From the IMG/VR virus record IMGVR_UViG_3300020447_000001, positions 52,383 through 116,382 of that record: 64,000 nt of DNA. The stretch is one strand, 5' to 3'. The notes beneath the pieces are model-generated. The model saw only the letters and a list, made by a program, of their open reading frames with translations, had not been told where the DNA came from and did not search any database. The DNA comes from a virus. The position numbers and the translations under genes were made by a program. Below are positions 23,057 to 31,287 of the stretch, one piece after another; within the stretch, counting starts at the first letter, position 1; the number at the start of each line of letters is the position of its first letter.

Positions 23057-23497
23057 ATGAAGGTTTTACTTATGGTTTTGGTATTGTTCGTCGCAAGTGT
23101 AGCCCAAGCTGGGGATTGGAGCGGACAAGAATTAACGTTGATGGAAAACGTTAACATTCAACAGATGTATGAAGTACATACCAAGCATCGAAGTCGTAAC
23201 GGACTGCGACCACAGATTCTTAATGGTGAATTATGTCGTGCGGCTCAGGAGTGGTCAGAATATATGGCCGAGCATCACTATTTTAAGCACTCACATTATC
23301 CCGTCGCCGAAAATATTGCGGTGGGGCAGAAATCAGCAAATTCTGCCATGAATGCGTGGATACACAGCAGAGGGCACAATGCGAATTTGTTAGGGGGACA
23401 TAATCAGGTCGGGTTCGGGATTGCTGAGTCTGCGGACGGAACTAGGTACTGGACATCATGTCATGGTTCAGGCTTTAAAGTGCACAAAGGAGGATGA
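23057..23497 (+). CDS. Secreted CAP-domain (SCP/YkwD-like) protein
   Basis: A 146-residue protein. The ATG at 23057 begins a classical signal peptide (KVLLMVLVLFVASVAQAG), with likely cleavage after residue 19. The mature part contains the CAP domain: HTKHRSRNGLRP, LCRAAQEWSEYMAEHHYFKHS, ENIAVG, AWIHSRGHNANLL and a C-terminal SCHGSGFK. His and Glu residues of the CAP cavity are present. Such proteins are exported by bacteria; carriage by a phage is unusual. The role may lie outside the cell or at the wall. Confidence 0.8.
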   Translation: MKVLLMVLVLFVASVAQAGDWSGQELTLMENVNIQQMYEVHTKHRSRNGLRPQILNGELCRAAQEWSEYMAEHHYFKHSHYPVAENIAVGQKSANSAMNAWIHSRGHNANLLGGHNQVGFGIAESADGTRYWTSCHGSGFKVHKGG

Positions 23498-23548
23498 ATG
23501 ATGTCGTTTATACAACGAGGATTACCAAATAGAGAAGGAGGAGAAGTG

Positions 23549-23776
23549 ATGAAAACGGGATGTTGTATTTGTGGTGGCGTAATTGACAAACATTACACTC
23601 CAGAGGGCAAGATGTATTGGGATAAGGGACATAACCCTTACCCGGTTGCAGTAGATGTAAATGGCGACGCAATCGACACAGAGCACGAGGATTATCGTTG
23701 TTGCGACGTTTGTAATGCAGGCGTAGTAATCCCAGCTAGGATGGAGGGAATTCTTTTGGCAAGGAGTAAGAAATGA
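23549..23776 (+). CDS. Zinc-ribbon protein, phage conserved type
   Basis: A 75-residue protein. The ATG at 23549 has GGAGGAG upstream; an alternative ATG at 23498 with AAAGGAGG would add 17 residues. Motifs: CCICGG at about 4-9, YTPEGKMYWDKGHNPYPV and CCDVCNAGV, giving a four-cysteine zinc site. Proteins with this CxxCGx...YWDKGHN pattern recur in phages with no known role. Confidence 0.6.
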   Translation: MKTGCCICGGVIDKHYTPEGKMYWDKGHNPYPVAVDVNGDAIDTEHEDYRCCDVCNAGVVIPARMEGILLARSKK

Positions 23777-24276
23777 CACGTGATCGGTTTGAGAGGACGA
23801 CTTGTGCTTGTAACGAGTGTAAGCTTGCTTGTCGTCATATGCCGGGAGCATTAATTCCCGGAGATGTTGAGGCTATTGCGGGTCACCTGGGTGCCCAAGC
23901 TACTGATGAATGGATCGAACAACATTTCCGTGCCAGTGATGGTGCGAAGGTAGTTCTGCAAGGTAATTTCTTAGCTGTCCCTTCTATGGTTCCAGCGCAG
24001 AAAGCAGACGGTAGCTGTACTTTTCTAGACGACGATGGTCGTTGTACGGTACATCCAGTAGCCCCCTTTGGATGTGCATACCTCGATATGCACATGGGAC
24101 AAAGCGAGGCTGATGAACGTAGTCAGGCAACCATCCGAGCTCAGCTAGAAGACCTAGCAAAACAAGGTGATCATTCTAAACACATTGCTAACTTGGCTGA
24201 GAAAGGTTTAGTAGCGCCTCCCCTTTTTGAACGGCGGCGTAACTTGGAGAACGCCTTTGAGGAGGTAGAAGCATGA
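23773..24276 (+). CDS. CxxC-type metal-binding protein (YkgJ-like)
   Basis: A 167-residue protein. Cys residues TCACNECKLAC at 10-20 and GSCTFLDDDGRCTVHPVAPFGCAY at about 80-100 match the YkgJ-type family (Cys-rich zinc- or iron-chelating). The ATG overlaps the upstream stop (ATGA). Function unknown in phages. Confidence 0.7.
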   Translation: MTRDRFERTTCACNECKLACRHMPGALIPGDVEAIAGHLGAQATDEWIEQHFRASDGAKVVLQGNFLAVPSMVPAQKADGSCTFLDDDGRCTVHPVAPFGCAYLDMHMGQSEADERSQATIRAQLEDLAKQGDHSKHIANLAEKGLVAPPLFERRRNLENAFEEVEA

Positions 24277-24680
24277 CAACAATTGATTCTGTAGATAGCT
24301 TGGCTAGGACGTGTTATGAGTGGCCACGTACGGCAGAGAACGTGAGTGCTGAGGAGTATATAAAAAGAGGAGTTTACAGATATACCAACTGTGGTGCTTG
24401 TTTTGATACGTATGGCAAATATGTAACGGTTTCAGGGTATTGCGAAGGATCCGAGGGTGAGTTGCCTGTTTACGAGTTACGGCTACCTTTTCCAGAGAAA
24501 GTTTGGTGGGAAGCTTTAGCTAAAGCTGAAGCTGATGCTTTTGAAAAGTGGAACTCGACGCACGGATGCGAGCGGTGTTGGCCACAAGGACATTGCACTG
24601 ACAACGAAGAGTTAGAGTTTGGTAACTGGCCTATCAATCCCGAGTGTGTCAATTGCGAAGGCGACGGGGTAATTTTATAG
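24273..24680 (+). CDS. Cysteine-containing phage protein of unknown function
   Basis: A 135-residue protein overlapping the upstream stop (ATGA). Motifs: RGVYRYTNCGACF and a later HGCERCWPQGHC...CVNCEGDG zinc-knuckle-like cluster. The GVYxxTxCGA pattern is common in phages, with no known role. Confidence 0.6.
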   Translation: MTTIDSVDSLARTCYEWPRTAENVSAEEYIKRGVYRYTNCGACFDTYGKYVTVSGYCEGSEGELPVYELRLPFPEKVWWEALAKAEADAFEKWNSTHGCERCWPQGHCTDNEELEFGNWPINPECVNCEGDGVIL

Positions 24681-24691
24681 GAGCACACATA

Positions 24692-24970
24692 ATGGCAGTT
24701 AAAGATTTCGTAATGGGGGGTGTGATGATTACTGAGCAAGAGCCTGGGTATCATCCCCATCGTTCTACTCCCACTAGCCTCACTTACTACAGAGGTGGCC
24801 AGCTTTATATTGATTTCACAGAGGACTGTTACGGTCTTACAAATGGCGTGGCTTTAGATATGAACGAGGGTAACTTACGTGTAATCGTATGGGCGGACCC
24901 AGAAACTGAAGATCCTACTCATATAATTGTTATTAAAAAATCAAAACTGAAGGAAATTAACAATGACTGA
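24692..24970 (+). CDS. Unknown small protein
   Basis: A 92-residue protein; the ATG at 24692 sits behind TAGGAG. It is beta-rich (LTYYRGGQLYIDF). No family recognised. Confidence 0.5.
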   Translation: MAVKDFVMGGVMITEQEPGYHPHRSTPTSLTYYRGGQLYIDFTEDCYGLTNGVALDMNEGNLRVIVWADPETEDPTHIIVIKKSKLKEINND

Positions 24971-25475
24971 ATTAACACGGGAAGAGCTTGAGGCACGATG
25001 GAGAAAGAATCGCGAGGAAGAGACGGTTAGACAAGCGGAAAAAGAGAAGGCAACTAAACCTCTCTTTATGAGGATGTGCGAGCTGCTTTTGGCGAGGGAT
25101 ATTCGTTTTGTGGAGGTAGAATACGATGGGCAGGGGGACAGCGGTTGTATCGAGACCGTTAGTTATTTAGACGAGAAGGAGGAGCACTCGCCGCAGCCGC
25201 CGATTAGTACTGATTTTTTGCCGGGATGGAAGACTTTTGGTGGGCAGGAGTTGGATTTGGAAACTGGTATCCGGAAACGACAAGAAGTCGATGGTACTGT
25301 CGAAGACTTCATCGAAGATTTCGTGTACGAGAGACTTCCGGGCGGTTGGGAAATTAACGAGGGAAGTTTTGGCACTTTCAAAATTGATTTGAAAGAGAAA
25401 AGTTGGGACAGTTCTCACATGATTCGAACGTACTCGGTAGAGGACTTCGGCATGAGCGGAAGTTACGAGGACTAA
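24963..25475 (+). CDS. DUF6878-like protein
   Basis: A 170-residue protein overlapping the preceding stop. A charged helical start is followed by VEYDGQGDSGCIE and GGWEINEGSFGTFKIDLKE, which resembles the DUF6878 pattern seen in plasmid and phage genes. Function unknown; the conserved Asp and Gly residues suggest a binding site. Confidence 0.6.
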   Translation: MTELTREELEARWRKNREEETVRQAEKEKATKPLFMRMCELLLARDIRFVEVEYDGQGDSGCIETVSYLDEKEEHSPQPPISTDFLPGWKTFGGQELDLETGIRKRQEVDGTVEDFIEDFVYERLPGGWEINEGSFGTFKIDLKEKSWDSSHMIRTYSVEDFGMSGSYED

Positions 25476-25476
25476 C

Positions 25477-25881
25477 ATGGCACACCCATATCACCATGCG
25501 GAAAGCTCTGTAATTAAGTGGGGTGGTGACGTAAAGGACTACGTTGCCATCCATAGTTGGTTTGACGAGTCAAAGGCACACATGGCTGACTTTCGTCATC
25601 GAGCTTTACGACATCATACCGAAGGTATTTTCATGTGCGAAAGTATCTTTGGTGTTACCATTGTTAATTCACAAGGACGTAAGGTGCCTGTTCGATTTAT
25701 CGGCGAGCAGCACGTAAAGGAGGACCTTGGTTGGATCCCAACCGTGAAGGATTGGTTTAAGAACATTGAGTCGGAATCTTGGATGATGAAACGTGGAACT
25801 AACGTAGCGGAAAACGTTAAGAAAGCGAGTAAAAGCAATGGAGCTAAAGTCAAAGCAGTGGACCATGCAGAAGCAACATAG
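25477..25881 (+). CDS. DUF6915-like protein
   Basis: A 134-residue protein. YHHAESSVIKWGGDVKDY, ADFRHRALRHHTEG and RFIGEQHVKEDLG match the DUF6915 pattern (many His and Trp residues in the first half). It may bind metal. The basic C-terminal tail (KSNGAKVKAVD) is probably flexible. Confidence 0.65.
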   Translation: MAHPYHHAESSVIKWGGDVKDYVAIHSWFDESKAHMADFRHRALRHHTEGIFMCESIFGVTIVNSQGRKVPVRFIGEQHVKEDLGWIPTVKDWFKNIESESWMMKRGTNVAENVKKASKSNGAKVKAVDHAEAT

Positions 25882-26065
25882 GGAGGAGAACGGAAAGTCT
25901 CGTTCTTCTTTTGCCCTTCTGTACGTTAAAGACAATAAGGCTAAGAACCTTATATCGTTAACCGTTCCTGAACATCTTCGCCAATTTGGTGACTTACTCA
26001 AGGAAGCGGGGTATTCTTATGTTTCTTTCGACTCGCTCGATGTAGACAATATTTTTCAGCTGTAA
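25838..26065 (+). CDS. Unknown small protein
   Basis: A 75-residue protein overlapping the upstream gene by 44 bases. The start is uncertain (ATG at 25838 or 25865) as neither has a clear ribosome site. The C-terminal part (ALLYVKDNKAKNLISLTVPEHL) looks like a small folded unit. Confidence 0.4.
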   Translation: MELKSKQWTMQKQHREENGKSRSSFALLYVKDNKAKNLISLTVPEHLRQFGDLLKEAGYSYVSFDSLDVDNIFQL

Positions 26066-26078
26066 CGAAGGAGGGGAT

Positions 26079-27071
26079 ATGGCGGATTTTAAAATCACTA
26101 TGGCACCACAAGAACCAACACCTCAACGGATTGCGGCGGCGTTGTCTTTAAAGGATATGGCCCCACAAAAATTTGAAGCTTCTCTAAAGAATAAGAATTT
26201 TGTTCCTTTTATAGAGGGGGTGCAGCGGAATTGGCGTAACTGGTTAGCAATAATGAAAGAAGCTGGGTATGCGGCATTGGACGGCAAGAAGTTTGGCTAT
26301 GCTCGTAACTGTCCTCCTGTGTTGGTTTCTTCTGCGGTGGATGGTGCGGTTGGGCTCAACGTTCGATTAGTGCCGTGTCGTCTTCCTGCGTGTCCGTTTT
26401 GCAACGCAAGAGCTGTAATGAAAATACAGGAAACATTGTCGGCTACTTTAACTAACCTAGAAAAATTCGACACACTTAGCTTTGTTTCTTATGACGTATC
26501 GCACACGTCGTTAGAAAGTTGCGTGCAAGAGGTGGAGTCGCTGTGGTCAACGCTTGGAGGACCGGATTGTGCGGGGGTTATTAGTAGACGAGTGTTTTGG
26601 GTAGAGCCCTCTCCGCCGGGGGGAATCCTCGGGGTCCTGAACGTCCCCAGCGTATATAACGGTCGTTTGTCTTTTATACAGATAAATCCAGAAGACCCTT
26701 GTCGCCTTTCGCAAGACCTAGGCTTGCCGACGGTTGATCTCAGGCACAACACTGATTACCACCTGCAAGTGGCGCCTTCAAACAAAGACTTAGGCGCAAT
26801 TGCTAAACACATTGGAAAGACATTTGCGTATCCTCCTATGTTGTTGTCTTGGAAAGACACAACAGATGCCGCAGCGAGTATGTTAAACGAGCTGCATAAG
26901 AAGAAGCGGCGTTTCTACAGAACTGCCGGTATATGCAGAGGTAACTCATCACAGGCAACCCCTAGCCGACAAATGAGTACTAAGTCGTGGCGGCATGATG
27001 TTAACGAAAAATTGGATGTTATTGTTAAGGAGTTAGCGGAATTGAAAGAAATGCTAGCTCAGAAAGGGTAA
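26079..27071 (+). CDS. Unknown zinc-site protein with coiled-coil end
   Basis: A 330-residue protein behind GAAGGAGGGG. RLPACPFCNARA near residue 105 gives a Cys-x4-Cys-x2-Cys cluster. The C-terminus is a coiled coil (DVNEKLDVIVKELAELKEMLA). The CPFC and later AIAKHIGKTF recall plasmid Rep proteins, but no HUH motif or catalytic Tyr could be identified. A replication or DNA-contact role is therefore only a guess. Confidence 0.5.
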   Translation: MADFKITMAPQEPTPQRIAAALSLKDMAPQKFEASLKNKNFVPFIEGVQRNWRNWLAIMKEAGYAALDGKKFGYARNCPPVLVSSAVDGAVGLNVRLVPCRLPACPFCNARAVMKIQETLSATLTNLEKFDTLSFVSYDVSHTSLESCVQEVESLWSTLGGPDCAGVISRRVFWVEPSPPGGILGVLNVPSVYNGRLSFIQINPEDPCRLSQDLGLPTVDLRHNTDYHLQVAPSNKDLGAIAKHIGKTFAYPPMLLSWKDTTDAAASMLNELHKKKRRFYRTAGICRGNSSQATPSRQMSTKSWRHDVNEKLDVIVKELAELKEMLAQKG

Positions 27072-27079
27072 TTACAACG

Positions 27080-27649
27080 ATGGCGTTTGAAAATTTAGGC
27101 AGTTGGGACCATAGTCCACCATACCCAAGTGATTTGAGTACTCCTTTGAGCATGCACCGTATATTAATAAGTGTATCTGACTGGATTACTTACCACGAGG
27201 ATTGGGTAAATGAAGAGGCGGAGCGACTTGGGGCTACTGAGGACGAAGAACCGTTTCTTGGTCCGATGTTAGTAACCCCTTCTAGTTTGGGTAACGATGC
27301 TCTTATGCGGGTATCTGTTCCTTCGCTTTTTCGTACGTGGATGACAATGCGTGCAGTACGGGAACGTTGGGACTGGGTCTTTAGAACATTCGAGGAAGAT
27401 TGGACTTCCGATAAGTGTGTTAAAGCCCGGTTGCTTTGTTTTAAAGTCGCAGCGCTCGCATTAAATAGTGCCTTTTTAGACCCTGAGACTTTGGAAGCTA
27501 AACAAGAGGAAGAGGTACAGAGAACCAAAGAGCAGACTTATCAGACGCTCAAAGGGTTAGGTCTTCCTGATAAATTACTTAAAGTAATGGGAGTCATACA
27601 CGATGACGACGAAGAAGAAATTGACTTTGACGAGTTGTTCCACCCGTAA
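27080..27649 (+). CDS. Unknown 189-residue protein
   Basis: A helical, acidic protein with many Trp and Glu residues, ending DDDEEEIDFDELFHP. No family recognised. The next gene starts inside it. Confidence 0.5.
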   Translation: MAFENLGSWDHSPPYPSDLSTPLSMHRILISVSDWITYHEDWVNEEAERLGATEDEEPFLGPMLVTPSSLGNDALMRVSVPSLFRTWMTMRAVRERWDWVFRTFEEDWTSDKCVKARLLCFKVAALALNSAFLDPETLEAKQEEEVQRTKEQTYQTLKGLGLPDKLLKVMGVIHDDDEEEIDFDELFHP

Positions 27650-27917
27650 ATGTAAATCTAGTACATCTCCGTATGCAGGGAAGCGCGGTGTAACTCGAAT
27701 ACATGTGAATCAACATAATATTCGCGCTAATAAAAAGAACGGAACGGATCTTCCAATTGTTACAGTAAAACGAGGAAAACAGAATCTGTATGGACACGTT
27801 GTAGAAATAGAAGGACCTTCTGTTGTGATTTACAGCCCGGACAAGCCGTTAAGTTGTGGCGCTCGCGTTTGGGTAGAAACTTTATCTGATGTTCGGGTGC
27901 TTTCGCGTACAGCGTAG
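27603..27917 (+). CDS. Conserved-type phage protein of unknown function
   Basis: A 104-residue protein with GGGAG before the ATG; it overlaps the previous gene by 47 bases. Residues 32-98 read IHVNQHNIRANKKNG, PIVTVKRG and KPLSCGARVWVET, a pattern that recurs in phages. The first 30 residues are Lys/Ser/Thr-rich and may be an unneeded extension. Confidence 0.6.
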   Translation: MTTKKKLTLTSCSTRKCKSSTSPYAGKRGVTRIHVNQHNIRANKKNGTDLPIVTVKRGKQNLYGHVVEIEGPSVVIYSPDKPLSCGARVWVETLSDVRVLSRTA

Positions 27918-27952
27918 CTCTCCCGAAATAGAATAACGAGGGTAACTTAGTT

Positions 27953-28498
27953 ATGACTAAACGTTCTTCTGTTACGAGTGCTGCGTCGTTTAAATCAGCA
28001 CTCCGCACGGTAAAAGCGGATCTTAAGGGACTAGGATTCTGGAGTAAAAAGTTAGCAGACATTAATGTACGTCAAACCTTGTGGGGACTTGCCTACGGTT
28101 GGCAGTATTATCGCGGTAGCGGCGATATTGTTATTCCTAAGTTGTCTATAATTAGGTGGTTTAATACGGCGTGCTATGGGGATACTTTTCCGGTTAGAGA
28201 TGTCATTAGACACGAGTACGGGCATGCTGTTGCTGATTGTCATCGCGGTATTATAAGATCAGCGAAGTTCAGGGACGCTTTTGGCATGTCGCATGATGAC
28301 GACAGTAGTTCTGAGTACGATGACGAGGACTTTGTCACGTATTATGCGTCTGATAATGCAGGGGAAGATTTCGCAGAAACATTTATGTATTATGTTAAGC
28401 ACAAGGGACGTATTCCCGCTAATTTTGATACTCCTACAATTAAAAAGAAGTGGGAGTTTATAAAACATGTAGGTTGTTGTTTGGAGGAGGCAGTATGA
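27953..28498 (+). CDS. HExxH metallopeptidase-like protein
   Basis: A 181-residue protein with HEYGHAVAD at about 83-91 and a later EDFAETFMYYV, which supplies a third zinc ligand (Glu). This is the arrangement of a zincin-type peptidase. No signal peptide is seen, so it would act in the cytoplasm. It could cut a host protein or process a virion protein. This is the second HExxH in the window besides the GHKL fusion. Confidence 0.65.
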   Translation: MTKRSSVTSAASFKSALRTVKADLKGLGFWSKKLADINVRQTLWGLAYGWQYYRGSGDIVIPKLSIIRWFNTACYGDTFPVRDVIRHEYGHAVADCHRGIIRSAKFRDAFGMSHDDDSSSEYDDEDFVTYYASDNAGEDFAETFMYYVKHKGRIPANFDTPTIKKKWEFIKHVGCCLEEAV

Positions 28499-29037
28499 GT
28501 AAACCTAGTGAGGTGTGTGTATTATCGGATCCTTGGAAGGTAACCAAGCATGAGGATGGTGGCATTCTTATGTCTTTGTCTTTTGGTTGGTCTGCCGTAG
28601 AAAATTGTTATCACTTAGTTGGAAAGGTTTATTCCAATAACGGCGAGCAGCACGACGAGCAGGTAACCACACAGATCCCCGCAGGCAACAAAATTTTAGT
28701 GCCAGGCGAGTTTTTTATCGATTGTGCTGGCCCTTTTCGTTTTTGGTGTGAGCATTTAATTTCGAAAGGAATATTGTCTACTGCGGGTAAAACATTTCGA
28801 TTTAAGCACGTCGAATATACGGCTTGTAAATTTCACAAAGATAAATGTGCTCCTCGTTTTAAATGTGATCAATGTGGTTTTTTGGCAAGTTCTTCTCAGG
28901 CTTATTATGATGAAGGAATTGGGGGAACTCGGTGCTTGAAATGCGAGGCAATATTAACTGGAAATGTTAGTGTAGGCGAGAACTTTGTAGCTGAGGTCGA
29001 GCAGGCTATTGCCAAGCTTGATAAGTTAGATATTTAG
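28495..29037 (+). CDS. Zinc-ribbon protein of unknown function
   Basis: A 180-residue protein whose ATG overlaps the upstream stop behind GGAGGAGG. The C-terminus has CDQCGFLAS...CLKC, a zinc ribbon. The N-terminal half is a beta-rich domain with several Trp and Phe. No family recognised. Confidence 0.5.
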   Translation: MSKPSEVCVLSDPWKVTKHEDGGILMSLSFGWSAVENCYHLVGKVYSNNGEQHDEQVTTQIPAGNKILVPGEFFIDCAGPFRFWCEHLISKGILSTAGKTFRFKHVEYTACKFHKDKCAPRFKCDQCGFLASSSQAYYDEGIGGTRCLKCEAILTGNVSVGENFVAEVEQAIAKLDKLDI

Positions 29038-29094
29038 CAAGGTATATCGCTGCGCAGGGAGGCGCTTGGTGTGTTATGTCGAATGATTTTTTAA

Positions 29095-29475
29095 TTACTC
29101 TGCGTAGTTCATTTTGCAGTCTTTAAATCCGTCGCCCGTTAGTTCGATGATATCGTTTTTGACTTTCATTCGGATTCGATTAAGATCCCGAATTTGTAAT
29201 GCACGTCGTCCGATCTCTTCAAGACCTAGATTTTCGTCCTGGCCTTTGCGGATAGCGTACTCGGCATCCCACATTTTGCCGTTTATTTCATATAGATCGT
29301 TTACGAGTATGGCTAATTCAGGGTCTTCTAGTTTTAGTCCTTCTCTGTAATAATCTATTTGTTTCCGCATATCATCAATGTCTATTTCGTCGGGACCGAG
29401 ACGCTCAATTTTGAGTAGGGCTATAGTGTACCGGTCTGCAACTTCGGGTACGGGTGTGACAATAGGTTTAACCAT
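29095..29475 (-). CDS. DUF6165-like protein, minus strand
   Basis: A 126-residue helical protein. YTIALLKIERL, NGKMWDAEYAIRKGQ and NRIRMKVKNDI match the pattern of DUF6165, a family often near glycan biosynthesis genes. It stands alone on the minus strand between plus-strand genes. Its upstream region on that strand carries a variant of the intergenic palindrome, shared with the divergent SbcD-like gene. Confidence 0.6.
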   Translation of the reverse strand: MVKPIVTPVPEVADRYTIALLKIERLGPDEIDIDDMRKQIDYYREGLKLEDPELAILVNDLYEINGKMWDAEYAIRKGQDENLGLEEIGRRALQIRDLNRIRMKVKNDIIELTGDGFKDCKMNYAE

Positions 29476-29479
29476 AGTT

Positions 29480-29495
29480 TAAATTCCACTATTTA
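29480..29495. repeat. Intergenic palindrome variant
   Basis: TAAATTCCACTATTTA between divergent genes. One arm differs at two positions. Confidence 0.45.
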
Positions 29496-29506
29496 GGAGG
29501 ATTGAG

Positions 29507-30655
29507 ATGGGTGATTACTTTGCCTTAGTCGCGTCCGATCTTCACTTGAAGAAACGTACTTGGAGCAACCGCCCTATCGAGGGTGATTCATATTTTGCGT
29601 GGGAGCAAATCGTAGACAGAGCAATTGCTGTTGAGGTTGAGGTTGTCATTTTAGCAGGTGATATTCTTGACAAGCAGATTAATGGCTCAGGCCCAATTGT
29701 AAAACTACAAGAGGGCATTGAAAAGCTGGGTGCTGCCGGTATTAAAACATTGTTTATACAAGGGCAGCATGAATATCAAGAAATGCCGTGGGCATCTCTG
29801 TCAAAACACGCCATTCATTTGCATCGGAATGAGGCAACGTCTCTTGATCCGTTTATAGAGGTAGCGGGTTACACGATAGCAGGCATTGATTTTCAGGCGA
29901 AGGAACGTCTTCAGGACGAGTTAAGCTACGTAGCGGAGACGCTTAAGTCTCCCCCTGAGAAGACAATTCTAGTGATGCATCAAGTGTGGGAAGAGTGGAT
30001 GGGAGAACGTGCTCTCCCGCAAGGAAAGCTGTCGGATGTGGATAATTGGCTCCCTGGGTTAGGTTTGTTAATCACCGGCGATCTGCACGAATCTCACGTG
30101 GAAGACGAGCCGCTTCGTGTTCTTTCTCCTGGAAGTACATGTATGCAAAGTATTTCTGAGCCGGAGGATAAGTACATGTACTTCCTTAGTAGTGTAGATG
30201 GTTCCTTGGAAATAAAGAAAAACACGTTACTTGGAAGGCCGTTTATTGATTGGCCGTTTATTGGAACGGTAGCGGACATTGAAGATTGCATTCGTGAATA
30301 CTATACCGTATACGAAGATTCTCAATCTCATGCGGAACAGCATTCAATTCCAGCGGAAATATGCAAACCTCTTGTTCGTTTTCAGTACGAGCATTCTCTT
30401 TCGGGAGAAATACATCGTTTGGAGAAGCTTGTAGGGGATACAGGGCATATCTTCTGGAAAGAACACGCGCCTAAAGATGTAGTCGCGGATGAAATAATTA
30501 CATCTGGCGATCATATAACGATGGAGTCCTTATTAAAGTCGGCTGAGTGTGATGATAGTGTGCGTCAGTTAGCAGAACGTTTGTTAGCTGGCGGTGATCC
30601 AAATCAGGAATTACATCGATGGCACAAGGAGCGACTAACAAATGAAGGTAATTGA
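29507..30655 (+). CDS. SbcD/Mre11-like metallophosphoesterase
   Basis: A 382-residue nuclease subunit. Motifs: SDLHLK near residue 10, AGDILD near 52, GQHE near 85 (usually GNHE; Gln replaces Asn), LVMHQ near 149 and GDLHES near 187, giving the two-metal site. It would act with the SbcC/Rad50-like protein encoded two genes downstream on double-strand ends and hairpins, as T4 gp47 does. GGAGG lies upstream. The Asn-to-Gln change at the second motif is worth noting. Confidence 0.8.
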   Translation: MGDYFALVASDLHLKKRTWSNRPIEGDSYFAWEQIVDRAIAVEVEVVILAGDILDKQINGSGPIVKLQEGIEKLGAAGIKTLFIQGQHEYQEMPWASLSKHAIHLHRNEATSLDPFIEVAGYTIAGIDFQAKERLQDELSYVAETLKSPPEKTILVMHQVWEEWMGERALPQGKLSDVDNWLPGLGLLITGDLHESHVEDEPLRVLSPGSTCMQSISEPEDKYMYFLSSVDGSLEIKKNTLLGRPFIDWPFIGTVADIEDCIREYYTVYEDSQSHAEQHSIPAEICKPLVRFQYEHSLSGEIHRLEKLVGDTGHIFWKEHAPKDVVADEIITSGDHITMESLLKSAECDDSVRQLAERLLAGGDPNQELHRWHKERLTNEGN

Positions 30656-31286
30656 TCTAGGCACAAAGCACGGTCCTTCTGTCATTCATTTTATACGCAA
30701 AGTGAATACGTTTTTTCCTTCCTATGAGCAGACTATCACCCCCTCCGAGTGTGTCGGGGTGGATGTTAATGAGAAGTTTCGTCGCGATATAGCTGGACAA
30801 GAAATTTGCTTTATGTGTGGTGACATAACAGACGCTACTTTTCGCGATACGTTACCCGAGACAGATTTCTTCCTTGTGTGCAATCTTCTGCACCATCTTC
30901 CGAACCGTCAAGTTGTGGAAGAGGTTATAGGTTACGTGTTAGACACAGCTAAGTGTGGGGTTTGGTTTCGAGTAAAAAGTTTTGAAATTGATTCTGACAG
31001 TGGAGAGGGTATTTTGTTATTTCATGGTTTGCGTTTCAGTTGGTCAACTAATTCTACGGCGTACACGTGCGCTGACTTTTTTAAGTTTATTCGAAACCGT
31101 TGTTCAAAGTCAGCTTCTCGTTTTGAGGCAGCTAAGCGTATTCGTCACACTAGTGACAAGCGTGTAGTGCCTGAAGACATAGTATCTTCTTCTTTTTATT
31201 ACGAGCCTGCTATGGGAGATAAAGAGCAGGTTGCGCTTACTAAGCCGGTCGTATGCGACTGGGATATTTTTGTTGAAAAGGGTTAA
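30642..31286 (+). CDS. Methyltransferase-like protein
   Basis: A 214-residue protein with VIDLGTKHG near residue 3, VGVDVN near 37 and FFLVCNLLHHLP near 76, which match motifs I, II and IV of class I SAM-dependent methyltransferases. It lies between the SbcD and SbcC-like genes. The substrate is unknown. It overlaps the upstream gene by 14 bases. Confidence 0.55.
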   Translation: MKVIDLGTKHGPSVIHFIRKVNTFFPSYEQTITPSECVGVDVNEKFRRDIAGQEICFMCGDITDATFRDTLPETDFFLVCNLLHHLPNRQVVEEVIGYVLDTAKCGVWFRVKSFEIDSDSGEGILLFHGLRFSWSTNSTAYTCADFFKFIRNRCSKSASRFEAAKRIRHTSDKRVVPEDIVSSSFYYEPAMGDKEQVALTKPVVCDWDIFVEKG

Positions 31287-31287
31287 T

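Noticed and set aside
29038-29094. tRNA-like or structured RNA between convergent genes
   Set aside because: Too short, and no T-arm or cloverleaf pairing could be formed by eye.
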